A stretch of DNA of 64,000 bases from Shewanella gelidimarina (GTDB taxonomy: Bacteria; Pseudomonadota; Gammaproteobacteria; Enterobacterales; Shewanellaceae), in assembly GCF_023283945.1 (NCBI RefSeq), contig NZ_JAKIKW010000002.1, forward strand, positions 300,765 through 364,764. Reading direction: 5' to 3'. The notes beneath the pieces were generated by a model, which ran no database searches, was not told where the DNA came from, and worked only from the letters and a program-made list of their open reading frames with translations. Position 1 is the first letter of the stretch, and each line of letters opens with the position of its first letter. Positions 19,143-29,131 of this stretch are shown in pieces. A program made the translations under genes and the position numbers.

Positions 19143-19431
19143 AGGGCTGTTGAACTTTCGAGCTTAGTTTTTGTTCGATTTTTTACCATAAGGAATAATG
19201 ATTTTAGTACAAGGCTTGAGCGATGATATTTAAGCGTGTTAAATAAGCTCGTAACGCACGCTTGTAGTAAAAAAAATAACAGCATTGAAACGAACCCTAA
19301 GGGCCGCGCTTCTTGGCTATTTTTACGGTGTTGTAGGCTATTTGTCGAGAATGACTAAACGACATAGCCTCCGCCTTGTTAAAATAGCCAATAAACAGCG
19401 GCAAAAACAACCGTGAAAGGTCAACAGCCCC
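19143..19431. mobile_element. MITE copy C (289 bp)
   Basis: The same orientation as copy A. The left end is AGGGCTGTTGAACTTTC and the right end GAAAGGTCAACAGCCCC, so each repeat has drifted by one or two bases. The flanks are TA on the left and CA on the right, suggesting an older insertion. It lies between pilU and hemH. Confidence 0.83.
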
Positions 19432-19485
19432 CAGTCAGTAATATCGTCTATTCACATTTTCACAATCAAGGTTTAAGGAGTTCTC

Positions 19486-20499
19486 TTGGCAAAGTTTTCA
19501 GGATTAACCAAGGATGTAGGTCATAAGAAGCGCGGAAAAACGGGTGTGTTGTTAATGAACCTAGGAACACCTGATGAGCCAACAGCTTCAGCAGTAAGAC
19601 GTTACTTAGCAGAGTTTTTAGCTGATCCTCGAGTGGTGGAGATCCCAAGATTGGTTTGGATGATTATTCTGCATGGTATTATTTTGCGTGTAAGGCCTGC
19701 TAAGTCAGCCGCTTTATACCAACAGGTTTGGACCAAAGATGGTTCACCATTGATGGATATCACTAAACGTCAAACACAAAAATTGTCTCAGTATTTTGAG
19801 CAAGCTGGCGAAGATGTCTCGGTGCAGTTCTGCATGCGTTATGGACAACCTTCGGTATCGACAACATTACAACAAATGCATAAAGACGGCGTAGATAAGT
19901 TGGTGGTGTTGCCGCTATACCCACAGTATGCTGCGCCAACCACGGCATCTGCTTTTGATGCTATAGCTAAAGAGCTGATGACTTGGCGCTACTTGCCAGC
20001 GTTGCACTTTATTAATACCTACCATGACAACCCTGACTTTATTGATGCGTTAGCAGCTTCTATAACTCGTGACTTTGAGCTTAACGGTCAACCGCAAAAG
20101 CTCGTCTTGTCTTACCATGGCATGCCTGAACGTAATCTTCATCTTGGCGACCCTTACTACTGTTTTTGTATGGTTACCAGCAAGTTGTTAGTCGAAAAGC
20201 TCGGCTTGACTGAAGATCAGTACATTACGACGTTCCAATCGCGATTTGGTAAGGCTAAATGGCTAACGCCATATACTGATGCCACTATGGCGTCTTTACC
20301 CGCTAAAGGCGTTACAGATATCGCGGTAGTATGTCCGGCTTTTAGTGCTGATTGCCTTGAAACGCTGGAAGAGATCGCGGGAGAGAATAAACACATATTT
20401 AAGGACGCGGGAGGGGAGCAGTTTAGGTATATTGCAGCACTTAATGATAATGATGACCATATTCACATGATGGCTAATATTGTTAAACCTTACCTTTAA
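19486..20499 (+). CDS. hemH: Ferrochelatase
   Basis: A 337-residue enzyme that inserts Fe(2+) into protoporphyrin IX to make protoheme. Family signatures are LMNLGTPDEPTASAVRRYL near the start, the catalytic histidine in LSYHGMPERN, and the glutamate in CPAFSADCLETLEEIAGE. The start is a TTG at 19486, chosen because AAGGAG lies 5 bp upstream. The next ATG is 23 codons in and would remove the conserved GVLL strand. MITE copy C ends 54 bp upstream, so the promoter must lie within or beyond the element. Confidence 0.95.
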   Translation: MAKFSGLTKDVGHKKRGKTGVLLMNLGTPDEPTASAVRRYLAEFLADPRVVEIPRLVWMIILHGIILRVRPAKSAALYQQVWTKDGSPLMDITKRQTQKLSQYFEQAGEDVSVQFCMRYGQPSVSTTLQQMHKDGVDKLVVLPLYPQYAAPTTASAFDAIAKELMTWRYLPALHFINTYHDNPDFIDALAASITRDFELNGQPQKLVLSYHGMPERNLHLGDPYYCFCMVTSKLLVEKLGLTEDQYITTFQSRFGKAKWLTPYTDATMASLPAKGVTDIAVVCPAFSADCLETLEEIAGENKHIFKDAGGEQFRYIAALNDNDDHIHMMANIVKPYL

Positions 20500-20525
20500 G
20501 GCTCTCTATTAAGGACTCATTATCA

Positions 20526-20557
20526 CATCGGCAAGTTCCGAAAGGAACTTGCCGATG
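20526..20557. terminator. Perfect hairpin between hemH and the DUF3192 gene
   Basis: A 14-bp perfect stem, CATCGGCAAGTTCC and its complement, with a GAAA tetraloop, between two convergent genes. No T run follows on either strand, so it may be a transcript-end stabiliser rather than a classical intrinsic terminator. Confidence 0.55.
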
Positions 20558-20590
20558 ATATTCTTGCAGTCGTGATGTATTAAAACGATT

Positions 20591-20980
20591 TTATAAACTA
20601 TCTACTTGGCTGGTCAGATATTGCTGGTAAGTCTCTTCACCCCAAGCAACAAGCTGTCCTTGCTTAAACAGTAGAGGAGTACACTCATCTTTGGTTGTTT
20701 CACCGTCTGACTCTTTATGTTGAGTGCGGTAAAATAAGATCTGTAGATTCTGCTCATTAGAGATTTTAGCTTCACTAAAATCAGCTTTACCAAAGATGCT
20801 TTTAACTTCAGCAATACTTTGTCCGATAGTGATCTCTGTCATTTTAGCTCTATTGTAAGCTTGCCTATCTTCCCAATCCATTTCATCTGGAGTTGGGTCA
20901 TAAGACACCATAATGACCGCAACAAAGGCAATGTAGGCAACAAAAATAGATCCAATGATTACGGGGACTTTGGATTTCAT
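20591..20980 (-). CDS. DUF3192 family membrane-anchored protein
   Basis: A 129-residue protein with one N-terminal membrane segment (about residues 5-26) and a periplasmic domain resembling SmpA/OmlA folds: MTEITIGQSIAEVKSIFGKADFSE, then a C-terminal DECTPLLFKQGQLVAWGE strand pair. DUF3192 is common in Shewanella and Vibrio, and its function is unknown. It is a single gene with its own promoter region. Confidence 0.8.
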   Translation of the reverse strand: MKSKVPVIIGSIFVAYIAFVAVIMVSYDPTPDEMDWEDRQAYNRAKMTEITIGQSIAEVKSIFGKADFSEAKISNEQNLQILFYRTQHKESDGETTKDECTPLLFKQGQLVAWGEETYQQYLTSQVDSL

Positions 20981-21091
20981 CTGTACTCGGGTTCCTTGAT
21001 AGGCAATTCCAATAACGTAATACGATACTATGCAAAGTAATGGGCGTAAATGCTAATAAGGTAACTTTTTGTTAACAGTTGTAAGTTTTAG

Positions 21092-21856
21092 CTAATTAGT
21101 TTTCGGCAGTCTAAATTGCTTTAGGTTTGCATTTAATGGCATATCTAATTGAAGTTGCACTAGTTTATAGCTTAGTCGGGCCATCTCTTTGCCGTCTTCA
21201 AGCTTTTTCGCTTGTTTAGTGCCAACCTGTTCGATTGAGCTATATATATTAGCCAGTGAACGAAATATCTTTAGCAACTCAACGGCGGACTTAGGCCCAA
21301 TACCTGGCACTCCAGGAATTTTATTGCCACTGTCACCCGCAAGCGCCAGATAATCAATAAATTGCTTGTGCTCGACTCCGAGCTTTTGTTCCATGGCTTC
21401 AACCGTCATGTATGTTTGATTGAAGTGATCCCATTGCTTGATATTGGGATGATTTAATTGGCAAAAACCTTTGTCTGTCGACACTATAATGGCTTCGCCG
21501 CCAATGCTAACGAGCTTAGTCGCCAGGGTGGCAATCACATCATCTGCCTCCGATTTAGCATCAAGTGAGGCGATGTTATGTTCCGCAAGAAACGCTTTTA
21601 TATCGGCAAGACCGTTGGACAATGCTTCAGGCATTGGCTTACGGCCCTTTTTATAGCCTTCGTATAGCGCTTTGCGCCATGATAATGCATTACCGTCCCA
21701 TACTATCGCTACGTGAGTTGGCTGGTGATACTTTACTAGCTTTTTACAGGCGCCATTAACGCGCTCTTTTAGGCCGTTGATATCTGATTCGTTGGGTTGA
21801 GCGGCGTGGATCCGCCGCACTAAGTTCATACCATCTATAATTAAAAATTTATTCAT
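21092..21856 (-). CDS. xni: Flap endonuclease Xni (YgdG/ExoIX family)
   Basis: A 254-residue 5'-flap structure-specific nuclease related to the 5'-3' exonuclease domain of DNA polymerase I. Seen are the N-terminal [13 protein letters not shown], the acidic metal site [12 protein letters not shown] and [10 protein letters not shown], and the helix-hairpin-helix [13 protein letters not shown]. It lacks part of the second metal-site set of Pol I, as is usual for this group. Its start overlaps the ppnN stop by 4 bp, so the two are coupled. Confidence 0.93.
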   Translation of the reverse strand: MNKFLIIDGMNLVRRIHAAQPNESDINGLKERVNGACKKLVKYHQPTHVAIVWDGNALSWRKALYEGYKKGRKPMPEALSNGLADIKAFLAEHNIASLDAKSEADDVIATLATKLVSIGGEAIIVSTDKGFCQLNHPNIKQWDHFNQTYMTVEAMEQKLGVEHKQFIDYLALAGDSGNKIPGVPGIGPKSAVELLKIFRSLANIYSSIEQVGTKQAKKLEDGKEMARLSYKLVQLQLDMPLNANLKQFRLPKTN

Positions 21857-23205
21857 TTCATTATTTTATAACAGGGAATATAAGCACTTCCCGGTAACTT
21901 CATTCGTTGTTGTGAAACAAAAGCGTTAAGTAGATTATCCATTAACGCCATGAGTTTTGGATCCCCTTTAATTTCAAAGGGACCGCGTTGATCAATTATC
22001 TTGATCGTTTCCATTTTGACATTACCGGCAACAATACCTGAAAAAGCCTTTCTCAAATTTGCTGCCAGTTCTGCTTTGTTCGATTGGTCGTGTAAATCTA
22101 AATTACTCATCATTTCATGCGTCGGTTCAAAAGGCAGTTGAAATTCAGGTTCGATTTTCAAAGACCATTGATATTGATAGGAGTCGCCGTTATCTTTACG
22201 GAAAATCTTAATTTTCTCCATGGCTTCTTTTTGAATGCGAGCAACCTTCGATGGATCATCAATCACAATTTGATACTTACTTTGTGCTTCGGGTCCTAGC
22301 GTTGCCGCAATAAATTCATCAATGCGTAAGAAATATTCTTCACTCTCTTTTGGCCCTGTTAACACGAGTGGGAAGGGGATATCTTGATTATGTTTATTGA
22401 GCAAAATGCCCAGTAAATAGAGCAGCTCTTCTGCGGTACCCGCTCCGCCAGGAAAAATAATGATCCCGTGCCCCAGCCTAACAAACGCTTCGAGCCGTTT
22501 TTCAATGTCAGGCAGAATGACCAACTCGTTGACGATTTGATTTGGGGGTTCAGCAGCAATAATACTCGGCTCTGTAAGACCTATGTATCGAGCGTGGTTT
22601 ACTCTTTGCTTTGCATGGCCAATGGCAGCGCCTTTCATCGGGCCTTCCATTGCACCAGGGCCACAACCTGTACAAATATCTAACTTACGTAATCCAAGCT
22701 CATAGCCCACTTCACGGGTATATTGGTATTCAATCGGATTGATGCTATGTCCTCCCCAACAGACAACAATATTGGGGTCGAGCATCGGCATTGTGCGGGC
22801 ATTACGTAAAATGTCAAAAACCACGTTAGTGATGTGACTCGCGTTGGTTAAGTTGATGTGCTTTAGGTTGTCGTATTTATCATAGATATAGACGATATCG
22901 CGTAGCACTGAAAATAGGTGCTCTTGTATACCTGAGATGATTTCGCCATCGACAAAGGCTTCTTGTGGCGGATTGGTCAATTCAATTTTAATGCCGCGCT
23001 CTCGCCTTAAGACATTAATATTAAAATCGCTGAACTGATTGAAAAGACTTTCCGCATTGTCGCTTTGCAAGCCAGAGGCTAACACTGCAAGCGAGCAACT
23101 GCGGTAGAGCTGGTAAAGCTCACTTTTGGCGTTCTGTTTGAGTCTGTCGACTTCGAGTTGTGAAAGCTGATCTAAGCTTCCTCGGGGACTAATTTTCACT
23201 ATCAT
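21853..23205 (-). CDS. ppnN: Pyrimidine/purine nucleotide 5'-monophosphate nucleosidase PpnN
   Basis: A 450-residue enzyme that cleaves nucleoside monophosphates to free base and ribose 5-phosphate and is activated by (p)ppGpp in E. coli. It has the three-part layout of YgdH: an N-terminal DUF4478-like domain (about 1-135), the LOG-like Rossmann core with [16 protein letters not shown] and PGGAGTAEE, and a C-terminal DUF3412-like domain from about residue 330. The length is close to E. coli PpnN. It is first of a ppnN-xni operon. Confidence 0.94.
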   Translation of the reverse strand: MIVKISPRGSLDQLSQLEVDRLKQNAKSELYQLYRSCSLAVLASGLQSDNAESLFNQFSDFNINVLRRERGIKIELTNPPQEAFVDGEIISGIQEHLFSVLRDIVYIYDKYDNLKHINLTNASHITNVVFDILRNARTMPMLDPNIVVCWGGHSINPIEYQYTREVGYELGLRKLDICTGCGPGAMEGPMKGAAIGHAKQRVNHARYIGLTEPSIIAAEPPNQIVNELVILPDIEKRLEAFVRLGHGIIIFPGGAGTAEELLYLLGILLNKHNQDIPFPLVLTGPKESEEYFLRIDEFIAATLGPEAQSKYQIVIDDPSKVARIQKEAMEKIKIFRKDNGDSYQYQWSLKIEPEFQLPFEPTHEMMSNLDLHDQSNKAELAANLRKAFSGIVAGNVKMETIKIIDQRGPFEIKGDPKLMALMDNLLNAFVSQQRMKLPGSAYIPCYKIMK

Positions 23206-23282
23206 AGCAGCTCCTTAGCAGTGATAGATTAACTGTCCTTTAAAGAAAAATGGCGATAAAAATACCTCTCGCCGAGGACAGT

Positions 23283-24839
23283 TTATGAGTCAATAATGAC
23301 TCTATCTCTGCTTTCATGTTTAGCTTTATACAGCGCAGCGTCAGCTCGTTCAAAGGTTTCGCTGATGAGCTCATTTTCAATAATTTGTGCAGCGCCTATA
23401 GATACTGTAACTGTAATTCTCTGATTTTTAAACTTAAAAGGAATACTTTTTACTTTTTCTCTTACTCGGTCAAGTAAAGGCTTAATGTCATTCTCACCAA
23501 TATCCGGGAGTAAAAATACGAATTCCTCACCCCCGTAACGGGCAACAAATTCAGTCTCTCTTAAAGAGCTTTTTAGCGCCATAGCAATCACTTGCAGTGT
23601 TTTATCACCCGTGCTGTGGCCAAAACTATCGTTGATTGTTTTGAAGTGATCTATATCGGCAACAGCGACCCATAGTCGTTGTTGAGTGCGTTTGTAATTA
23701 CGATACTCAATGTCCATGCGTTCTTCAAGTGCTGCACGGTTGGGCAGTTGAGTGAGTGAGTCGAGCAGATTCAGCTTCTGCTGCTCAAACAAGCGCTTTT
23801 TATAGGTTTCGGTTTCTTTACTTAGCTCGTTTAGCTCGCGGCGCAGCGCTTCAACAGATTGTCGTAATTGGATCTGCTCTCTGTTCTCTAATGCCTCTTT
23901 ACGGCTGAGCGCGGTTCGTAATGCTAATAGTTGCTCTGTTACTTGTGTTTTTAGGTGATCGATATCATTAGTTTCAGCAACCGACTCGTCAATATTATCG
24001 ACTTGATTACTGATCTCACCGTTCAGTTTTTTAGCCACTTGAAAGCTTTTTACTGAATGGGTGTAAGAGTCTGTTACTACCTCGCGAACATTACTTAATG
24101 CACCGTTGAGTATGTATAAAAACTCTTGCGATGCCGTTTTTTCTTTCGCGATATTATCGAGTAATAGGCTAAGTACAACTTGATAAGCGTTTAATAAGGT
24201 GTCGAGTTCAAAGTCTTCAGTTAATGACAGCTTGATCGACGAAATTTGTTCTCGTTGCTCTTTTCTAAACTCTATTTCCGATAGCATCAGTGCCAGCTCA
24301 TGGGCTGATTGACGATGTCTTGGTAACACTTCAAATTGTTCGCCAAGACGGAGCTGCTCGTTAAGGATTTCATCGTAGAACTGGACAATTTTTTCTACTT
24401 TTGGAATGTAATCCCAATAGGTATGAAATGGTTTTACGAGCTCTTTTTTGAAATAGGAGATCTCTTTCTTAAGTTTTGCTGGCAGAGACTCAATTCGTTG
24501 AATTTGGCTGACGATATTAGATAACGAGTTACGACTCTCTTCAAGCTGCAACATGACGCGGTGATATTGTTGCTTTAATACGCCTTCAACGTCGTTTAGG
24601 TCCGTTATGGCGTTATCAATCTGACTAAAGCGACTTAATTTATGCCGAAGTTTAGCGAGTTTGTTGTCTAATTCAATGTTCTGGCCTTTGCACGCTAAGC
24701 TTAGCTGGCCAATAAACTGCAGAAGGAGCTGAAGCTTTTTATTTTGGTCTTCACTCATATCATCAAGGGCTTGCCTTGCTGAATAGAGCTTTTGCTGTAA
24801 TACGCTTAGCTGTGACGTGCTGGCGACGGCATCCTTCAT
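23283..24839 (-). CDS. Diguanylate cyclase with long coiled-coil sensor region
   Basis: A 518-residue cytoplasmic protein that probably makes cyclic di-GMP. Residues 1-340 are mainly helical with heptad-like stretches and no membrane segment. A GGDEF domain fills about 350-518, with DSLTQLPNRAALEERM, DIDHFKTINDSFGHSTGD, the active-site ARYGGEEF and a C-terminal ADAALYKAK. The active site is intact. The inhibitory I-site position reads RETE instead of RxxD, so product inhibition may be weaker. It stands alone between ppnN and the TPR gene. Confidence 0.9.
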   Translation of the reverse strand: MKDAVASTSQLSVLQQKLYSARQALDDMSEDQNKKLQLLLQFIGQLSLACKGQNIELDNKLAKLRHKLSRFSQIDNAITDLNDVEGVLKQQYHRVMLQLEESRNSLSNIVSQIQRIESLPAKLKKEISYFKKELVKPFHTYWDYIPKVEKIVQFYDEILNEQLRLGEQFEVLPRHRQSAHELALMLSEIEFRKEQREQISSIKLSLTEDFELDTLLNAYQVVLSLLLDNIAKEKTASQEFLYILNGALSNVREVVTDSYTHSVKSFQVAKKLNGEISNQVDNIDESVAETNDIDHLKTQVTEQLLALRTALSRKEALENREQIQLRQSVEALRRELNELSKETETYKKRLFEQQKLNLLDSLTQLPNRAALEERMDIEYRNYKRTQQRLWVAVADIDHFKTINDSFGHSTGDKTLQVIAMALKSSLRETEFVARYGGEEFVFLLPDIGENDIKPLLDRVREKVKSIPFKFKNQRITVTVSIGAAQIIENELISETFERADAALYKAKHESRDRVIIDS

Positions 24840-24957
24840 TTATTTAGATTTTCCTTTATCAACACGTACAAAAGAGACGATGACTTTAGTACTGACTTTA
24901 ACTGCAGTTAGCCTAAAGCAAAATTAACATCAGCCGAATATGAGATTCATTTTGGTG

Positions 24958-27126
24958 TTAGCTCAACTCGGCGGTCAAATCGACATTTTGATGGCTCTTC
25001 CACCTTGGCCAAACAATATCACCCTTGATGCCGTTGGTCTCTATTTTGATGATGCCACGGATAATGCTTTTTTCAATATTGAGATATAGCGGCGGTTCAA
25101 AGATACCTGAAGATGCAAAATTGAGCGGCTTTAGAGTGACATAGTAATTTTGTTGGTTACCTAAGGTGATCGCCGCCGACAGCATCATCTGTAACGTACC
25201 GAAGTGCTGCTGAGCTGAAATTTTGAGTGCTGGATCGGCGAGCAAAGGCAGGCTAAGCAGCCCCATGTGCAAACAAGTATCACCATAGTTATCATTTAAA
25301 GCGCTTTTTATGTTGCTCAGTAGTGTGTCGGGGGCAACTTTTATGTCAAAGCTCAAGAGAAAAAGCCCTGGTCGAATAATGTAGACTTGGCAATTTAAAG
25401 CGCCGGACAGTGAGTCTATCTGTTGCTTATTCATTTTTGCATTACATGAATAACCTTGGGCCAGATCTGAATTTAGCTGATCTGTTAACGATATTAAGGC
25501 GAGTGTTTTAAATGTATTGCTGTAATAAGTAAAATCTTGAATATAAGCAGAATAATTGCTTGTTTTAGTGAATGGATTCAAACTGCTGATTTGTACCAAT
25601 TTAGTGCATTTCGCTGTTAAATTGTTCTTAATTCGCCACAGATAAATAGACATAATTGATGTTAACGCGAGTGCCAATAAACAGAAAATCAACATTAATC
25701 GATTAGTTGATAGCAAGCCTTCTTCTCTCTGTAAATCGTTATCTTTTTGGTTAAGTTCAAGTTTTGCCGTTTGTAATTGAAATAATAGCTTAACTTGCTG
25801 GTCATCGTTGACCTCATTGCCGTCTTTGGAACGCAAATTAAGGATCTTGTTAATATTGTGATAAGCCTTTTCAAACTGCCCAAGGTGCTGTTGCGCGGCT
25901 GAACTTAACGTAAGGGCTTGTATAAGTTCATCATCAAGCTTCATTTGTTCTGCTATGCGAGTCGCTGATTCGGCGTACTTTAGTCCAGGCTCCCAATCGG
26001 AGATACTGTTAAACACCTCGGCGAGTAAAAGATGATTATAAACTAAATAGTGATCGCTATTACGAGAGCTAAAAATGGCGCTTGCACGTAGTAGATTAGA
26101 AATGGATGTTTTGGTATCCCCAATTTTAAAATAGGCTTCACCTAGATTATGTAACGTGAGCGCTTGGCCTATATAATTGCCGAGTTTGGCATCAATTTGT
26201 TGGGCATTTAAGTAGTAATCAATCGCTTTATACCATTGCTCTTGTTCACCATAGGTCATTGCTATCACCGTCATGCTGGCGGCGACATAAACTTCTTTAC
26301 CGAGGCGTTGGTAAATCGCCGAGGCTGCGGTGGCGTAGCGTAAGGCATCATCCCAAGATTTGAGTGAACGATAGACCCGTGCTAATTGCATTTGAATATG
26401 CGCATCTTGAGTTGGGTTTTCATCTGCCTTGGTATGTTTTATCGCTTCAGAGTAATGCGAAAGTGATTTTCCATACTGACCTTTTTTATAGTAATACTTC
26501 CCCAGCACTGATTCTGCATGAGCGATCATGTAGGGGTCTGCAATCTCAAGTGCAACGGCTTGAGCGCTTTTGAGGTGGGCGAGTGCAGATTCGTCTTCTC
26601 GTAACATCATCTGCATAACACCAATGTTTTCATGCAGGGTAAACCGTAATACTTGTACTTTCACACTCTGGTTGGCGGAAAGTGTTGTGATTGCTTGTTG
26701 ATAAAAAGCGATAGCTGATTTGAAATCTTGTTTAGTTTTTCCTATATAGCGGCCGTTAAGCATGAGGATATAACTTTTATCAAAGTCATTGTCTGCAACA
26801 AGTTCTAATTGGTCGATTAATGTTCTAGCCACTGTGTAACGGTCGTCATTTTTGGTTGATAAATCTAACGATAGTCTTGCTAACAATTGCAGCTCAAATT
26901 TAAGTTCGGCAAGCGAGAGTCCATTTTTCATCGCATAACGATTAAGCGCTTCTTTGTTGGTGAAATCTGGGAGTGTGGGTAAATTATTATTGATTGATTG
27001 GCGTAAACTATTGGGAGATTCTCTAAACTTATGTTCTGTATCAACGTCATTTCTGGCTATCGCATGAGCGCAGTTGCTTATACAACTGAACAATATAATC
27101 AATAAAAGGGTCAACACACTGCGCAT
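24958..27126 (-). CDS. TPR-repeat membrane protein with GGDEF-like relic domain
   Basis: A 722-residue protein. It has a signal peptide (ends near CAHA), about eight tetratricopeptide repeats from residue 90 to 450 (GKYYYKKGQYGKSLSHYSEA, LHNLGEAYFKIGDTKTSI and others), one membrane helix near 478-500 (LMLIFCLLALALTSIM), and a cytoplasmic C-terminal part. That part is patterned like a GGDEF domain (NPFTKTSNYSAYIQDF near the usual D-x-LT-x-L-x-N block) but lacks any GGDEF motif, with RPGLFLLSF at its place. It is probably a sensor with a non-catalytic output domain. Partner and signal are unknown. Confidence 0.75.
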   Translation of the reverse strand: MRSVLTLLLIILFSCISNCAHAIARNDVDTEHKFRESPNSLRQSINNNLPTLPDFTNKEALNRYAMKNGLSLAELKFELQLLARLSLDLSTKNDDRYTVARTLIDQLELVADNDFDKSYILMLNGRYIGKTKQDFKSAIAFYQQAITTLSANQSVKVQVLRFTLHENIGVMQMMLREDESALAHLKSAQAVALEIADPYMIAHAESVLGKYYYKKGQYGKSLSHYSEAIKHTKADENPTQDAHIQMQLARVYRSLKSWDDALRYATAASAIYQRLGKEVYVAASMTVIAMTYGEQEQWYKAIDYYLNAQQIDAKLGNYIGQALTLHNLGEAYFKIGDTKTSISNLLRASAIFSSRNSDHYLVYNHLLLAEVFNSISDWEPGLKYAESATRIAEQMKLDDELIQALTLSSAAQQHLGQFEKAYHNINKILNLRSKDGNEVNDDQQVKLLFQLQTAKLELNQKDNDLQREEGLLSTNRLMLIFCLLALALTSIMSIYLWRIKNNLTAKCTKLVQISSLNPFTKTSNYSAYIQDFTYYSNTFKTLALISLTDQLNSDLAQGYSCNAKMNKQQIDSLSGALNCQVYIIRPGLFLLSFDIKVAPDTLLSNIKSALNDNYGDTCLHMGLLSLPLLADPALKISAQQHFGTLQMMLSAAITLGNQQNYYVTLKPLNFASSGIFEPPLYLNIEKSIIRGIIKIETNGIKGDIVWPRWKSHQNVDLTAELS

Positions 27127-27255
27127 GGGTAGGTCATTCCTTGCTCTAAGCTTAAGTTCAAGAGCTATATCTTTTTGTTATTTTAATTGGTGTAATCGAG
27201 TCAAATGTTATACTTTTCGACTTAATGAAAACAATAATAACAGAAGGAAGCGAGA

Positions 27256-29061
27256 GTGAAACCAGTAGTTCCCCTAATCTTAACTTTTAGCGCATTAATT
27301 TCTCCAGTAGCCATTGCAGACGTTGATTACTCAATAGATTTATCAAATCCACAGCACCACTTAGCCAAAGTGGAGGTGGTTTTTCCTGCAACAAAGTCAT
27401 CAGCCTTAGTCGTTAATTTACCCGTTTGGCGTACTGGTAAATATGAAGTGCTGCCACTTGCTGATTCGGTGCGACTTTTCACTGCAAAAGACGCCGCTGG
27501 CGATACACTGCCTTGGAGCAGAACGGCAAGTGGTGAGTGGACCGTTGCACTTGATAAACCAACAGCCGTCACGGTTTCATATCAGCTCTACGCCAATAAG
27601 CTTGGGCAACGGGTCAATCATATTGATGCTTCTCATGCTTTCCTCGATGCTAGTGGCACTTTTGTTTATAGCCCGCAGTTTAGGGATGAGCCTATCCATG
27701 TCAGCCTAGCAGTTCCTTCTGCTTGGAATAGTTATTCTGGTATGGATAGTGGACCAACGAACCACAGCTTTACGGCGGCTAATTACGATATATTAGTCGA
27801 CTCTCCTATCGAAACCGGGATCAGTGAATACCGAGAGTTTAAGGCAGATGGCAAGCAATATGAGTTAGTCATTTGGGGTGAAGGTAATTACGACATCGAC
27901 AAGATGGTTGATGATTTAACTAAACTAAGCGGCCAAGCCGAGGCCATTTGGGATGATTATCCCTTCGAACGTTACGTTTATATGGTGCATGCCACTAGTG
28001 GCGCTCGTGGTGCAACCGAGCATTTGAACTCGACCATTATTCAACGTCCACGTTTTAGTTATCGTGATCGTAAGGACTATCTTGGTTTTATAAAGACGGC
28101 TTCGCACGAGTTTATTCATACTTGGAATGTAAAAGCATACCGTCCTGAAGGGTTAGTTCCCTATGACTATCAGGAAGAGGGGATTACTCAGCTACTTTGG
28201 ATAGCAGAGGGCTCAACAAGTTACTTTCAAAGCCAATTGTTACTCCGTGCTGGCGTGATGACCGCGAAGGAGTTCTTCGAAGATTTGGCGAAGCGTGTTG
28301 CACAAAGCGAGAAAACCCCGGGTCGAGAAGTGCAGTCTGTTGCAAGTGCTAGTGCCAATCAATGGGCAAGTACCGGCGGAGATTATGCCGTAAACCATAG
28401 TACTAACATATACTCTGAAGGCTATTTAACCTCGCTGGCACTGGATTTCTCTTTACTCGAGGAGACCAAACTGGATAGTTCATATCGCGACGTGCATCGT
28501 GAGCTCTATCAGTCGCACCGCATTCCAGCGGGCTATAACATTGCCGATGTAAAAGCCATTTTGAAAAATGTCTCGGGAACGAGCTACGAAAAGTGGTGGC
28601 AGGAGCATGTTAACTCACCTATTAGTTTAGATTTCGACACTCTGTTAGACCAAGCAGGTTTAACGGTGGGTTATGGAGATGATGCAAAGTCTGAACCTTT
28701 TGTTGGCGTGACACTTGAATCTAATAGCTTAGTGCTTTCACGCGTACTGCGTAATGGACCCGCATGGAACGCTGGTATTGTGCTTGGCGATGAAATTGTG
28801 GCTATCAATGGCTTAAAAGTTACCGCCGCAGGGTTTGAGTCTCGTATTAAGGACTTTAAAGCGGCTGGCAAAATAAACGTAACGCTGTTTAGTAATGACA
28901 GGCTTAAAGAGATAGAGCTTACGCTCGGTGAACAACAGAGCGGTAAATTGGCGATAAGTAGTGTTGAAAAACCGAGCCGTTCTCAAAAAGCCTTTTTCAA
29001 AGCTTGGTTGGGCATTGATTGGCCGTTTGATAAAGAGGGTAAATTAAAGACTGCTGAGTAA
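27256..29061 (+). CDS. M61 family peptidase with PDZ domain
   Basis: A 601-residue exported peptidase of the glycyl aminopeptidase family (M61). It has a signal peptide ending IAD, an N-terminal beta domain, the zinc site HEFIHTWNVK near residues 283-292 with the downstream glutamate in WIAEGSTSYF, and a PDZ domain at about 470-560 (GIVLGDEIVAINGLKV). The start is a GTG at 27256 with AAGGAAG 5 bp upstream. Family members prefer N-terminal Gly or Ala. It ends before a terminator shared with rdgC. Confidence 0.9.
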   Translation: MKPVVPLILTFSALISPVAIADVDYSIDLSNPQHHLAKVEVVFPATKSSALVVNLPVWRTGKYEVLPLADSVRLFTAKDAAGDTLPWSRTASGEWTVALDKPTAVTVSYQLYANKLGQRVNHIDASHAFLDASGTFVYSPQFRDEPIHVSLAVPSAWNSYSGMDSGPTNHSFTAANYDILVDSPIETGISEYREFKADGKQYELVIWGEGNYDIDKMVDDLTKLSGQAEAIWDDYPFERYVYMVHATSGARGATEHLNSTIIQRPRFSYRDRKDYLGFIKTASHEFIHTWNVKAYRPEGLVPYDYQEEGITQLLWIAEGSTSYFQSQLLLRAGVMTAKEFFEDLAKRVAQSEKTPGREVQSVASASANQWASTGGDYAVNHSTNIYSEGYLTSLALDFSLLEETKLDSSYRDVHRELYQSHRIPAGYNIADVKAILKNVSGTSYEKWWQEHVNSPISLDFDTLLDQAGLTVGYGDDAKSEPFVGVTLESNSLVLSRVLRNGPAWNAGIVLGDEIVAINGLKVTAAGFESRIKDFKAAGKINVTLFSNDRLKEIELTLGEQQSGKLAISSVEKPSRSQKAFFKAWLGIDWPFDKEGKLKTAE

Positions 29062-29082
29062 TAGCAACTATATTTAAAGAGT

Positions 29083-29107
29083 AAAAAGGCGCCTTAGGCG
29101 CCTTTTT
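29083..29107. terminator. Bidirectional intrinsic terminator
   Basis: A perfect 11-bp stem AAAAAGGCGCC / GGCGCCTTTTT with a TTA loop between convergent M61 peptidase and rdgC. Confidence 0.88.
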
Positions 29108-29131
29108 GTTACCGCAATATCAGTCGTTAAC

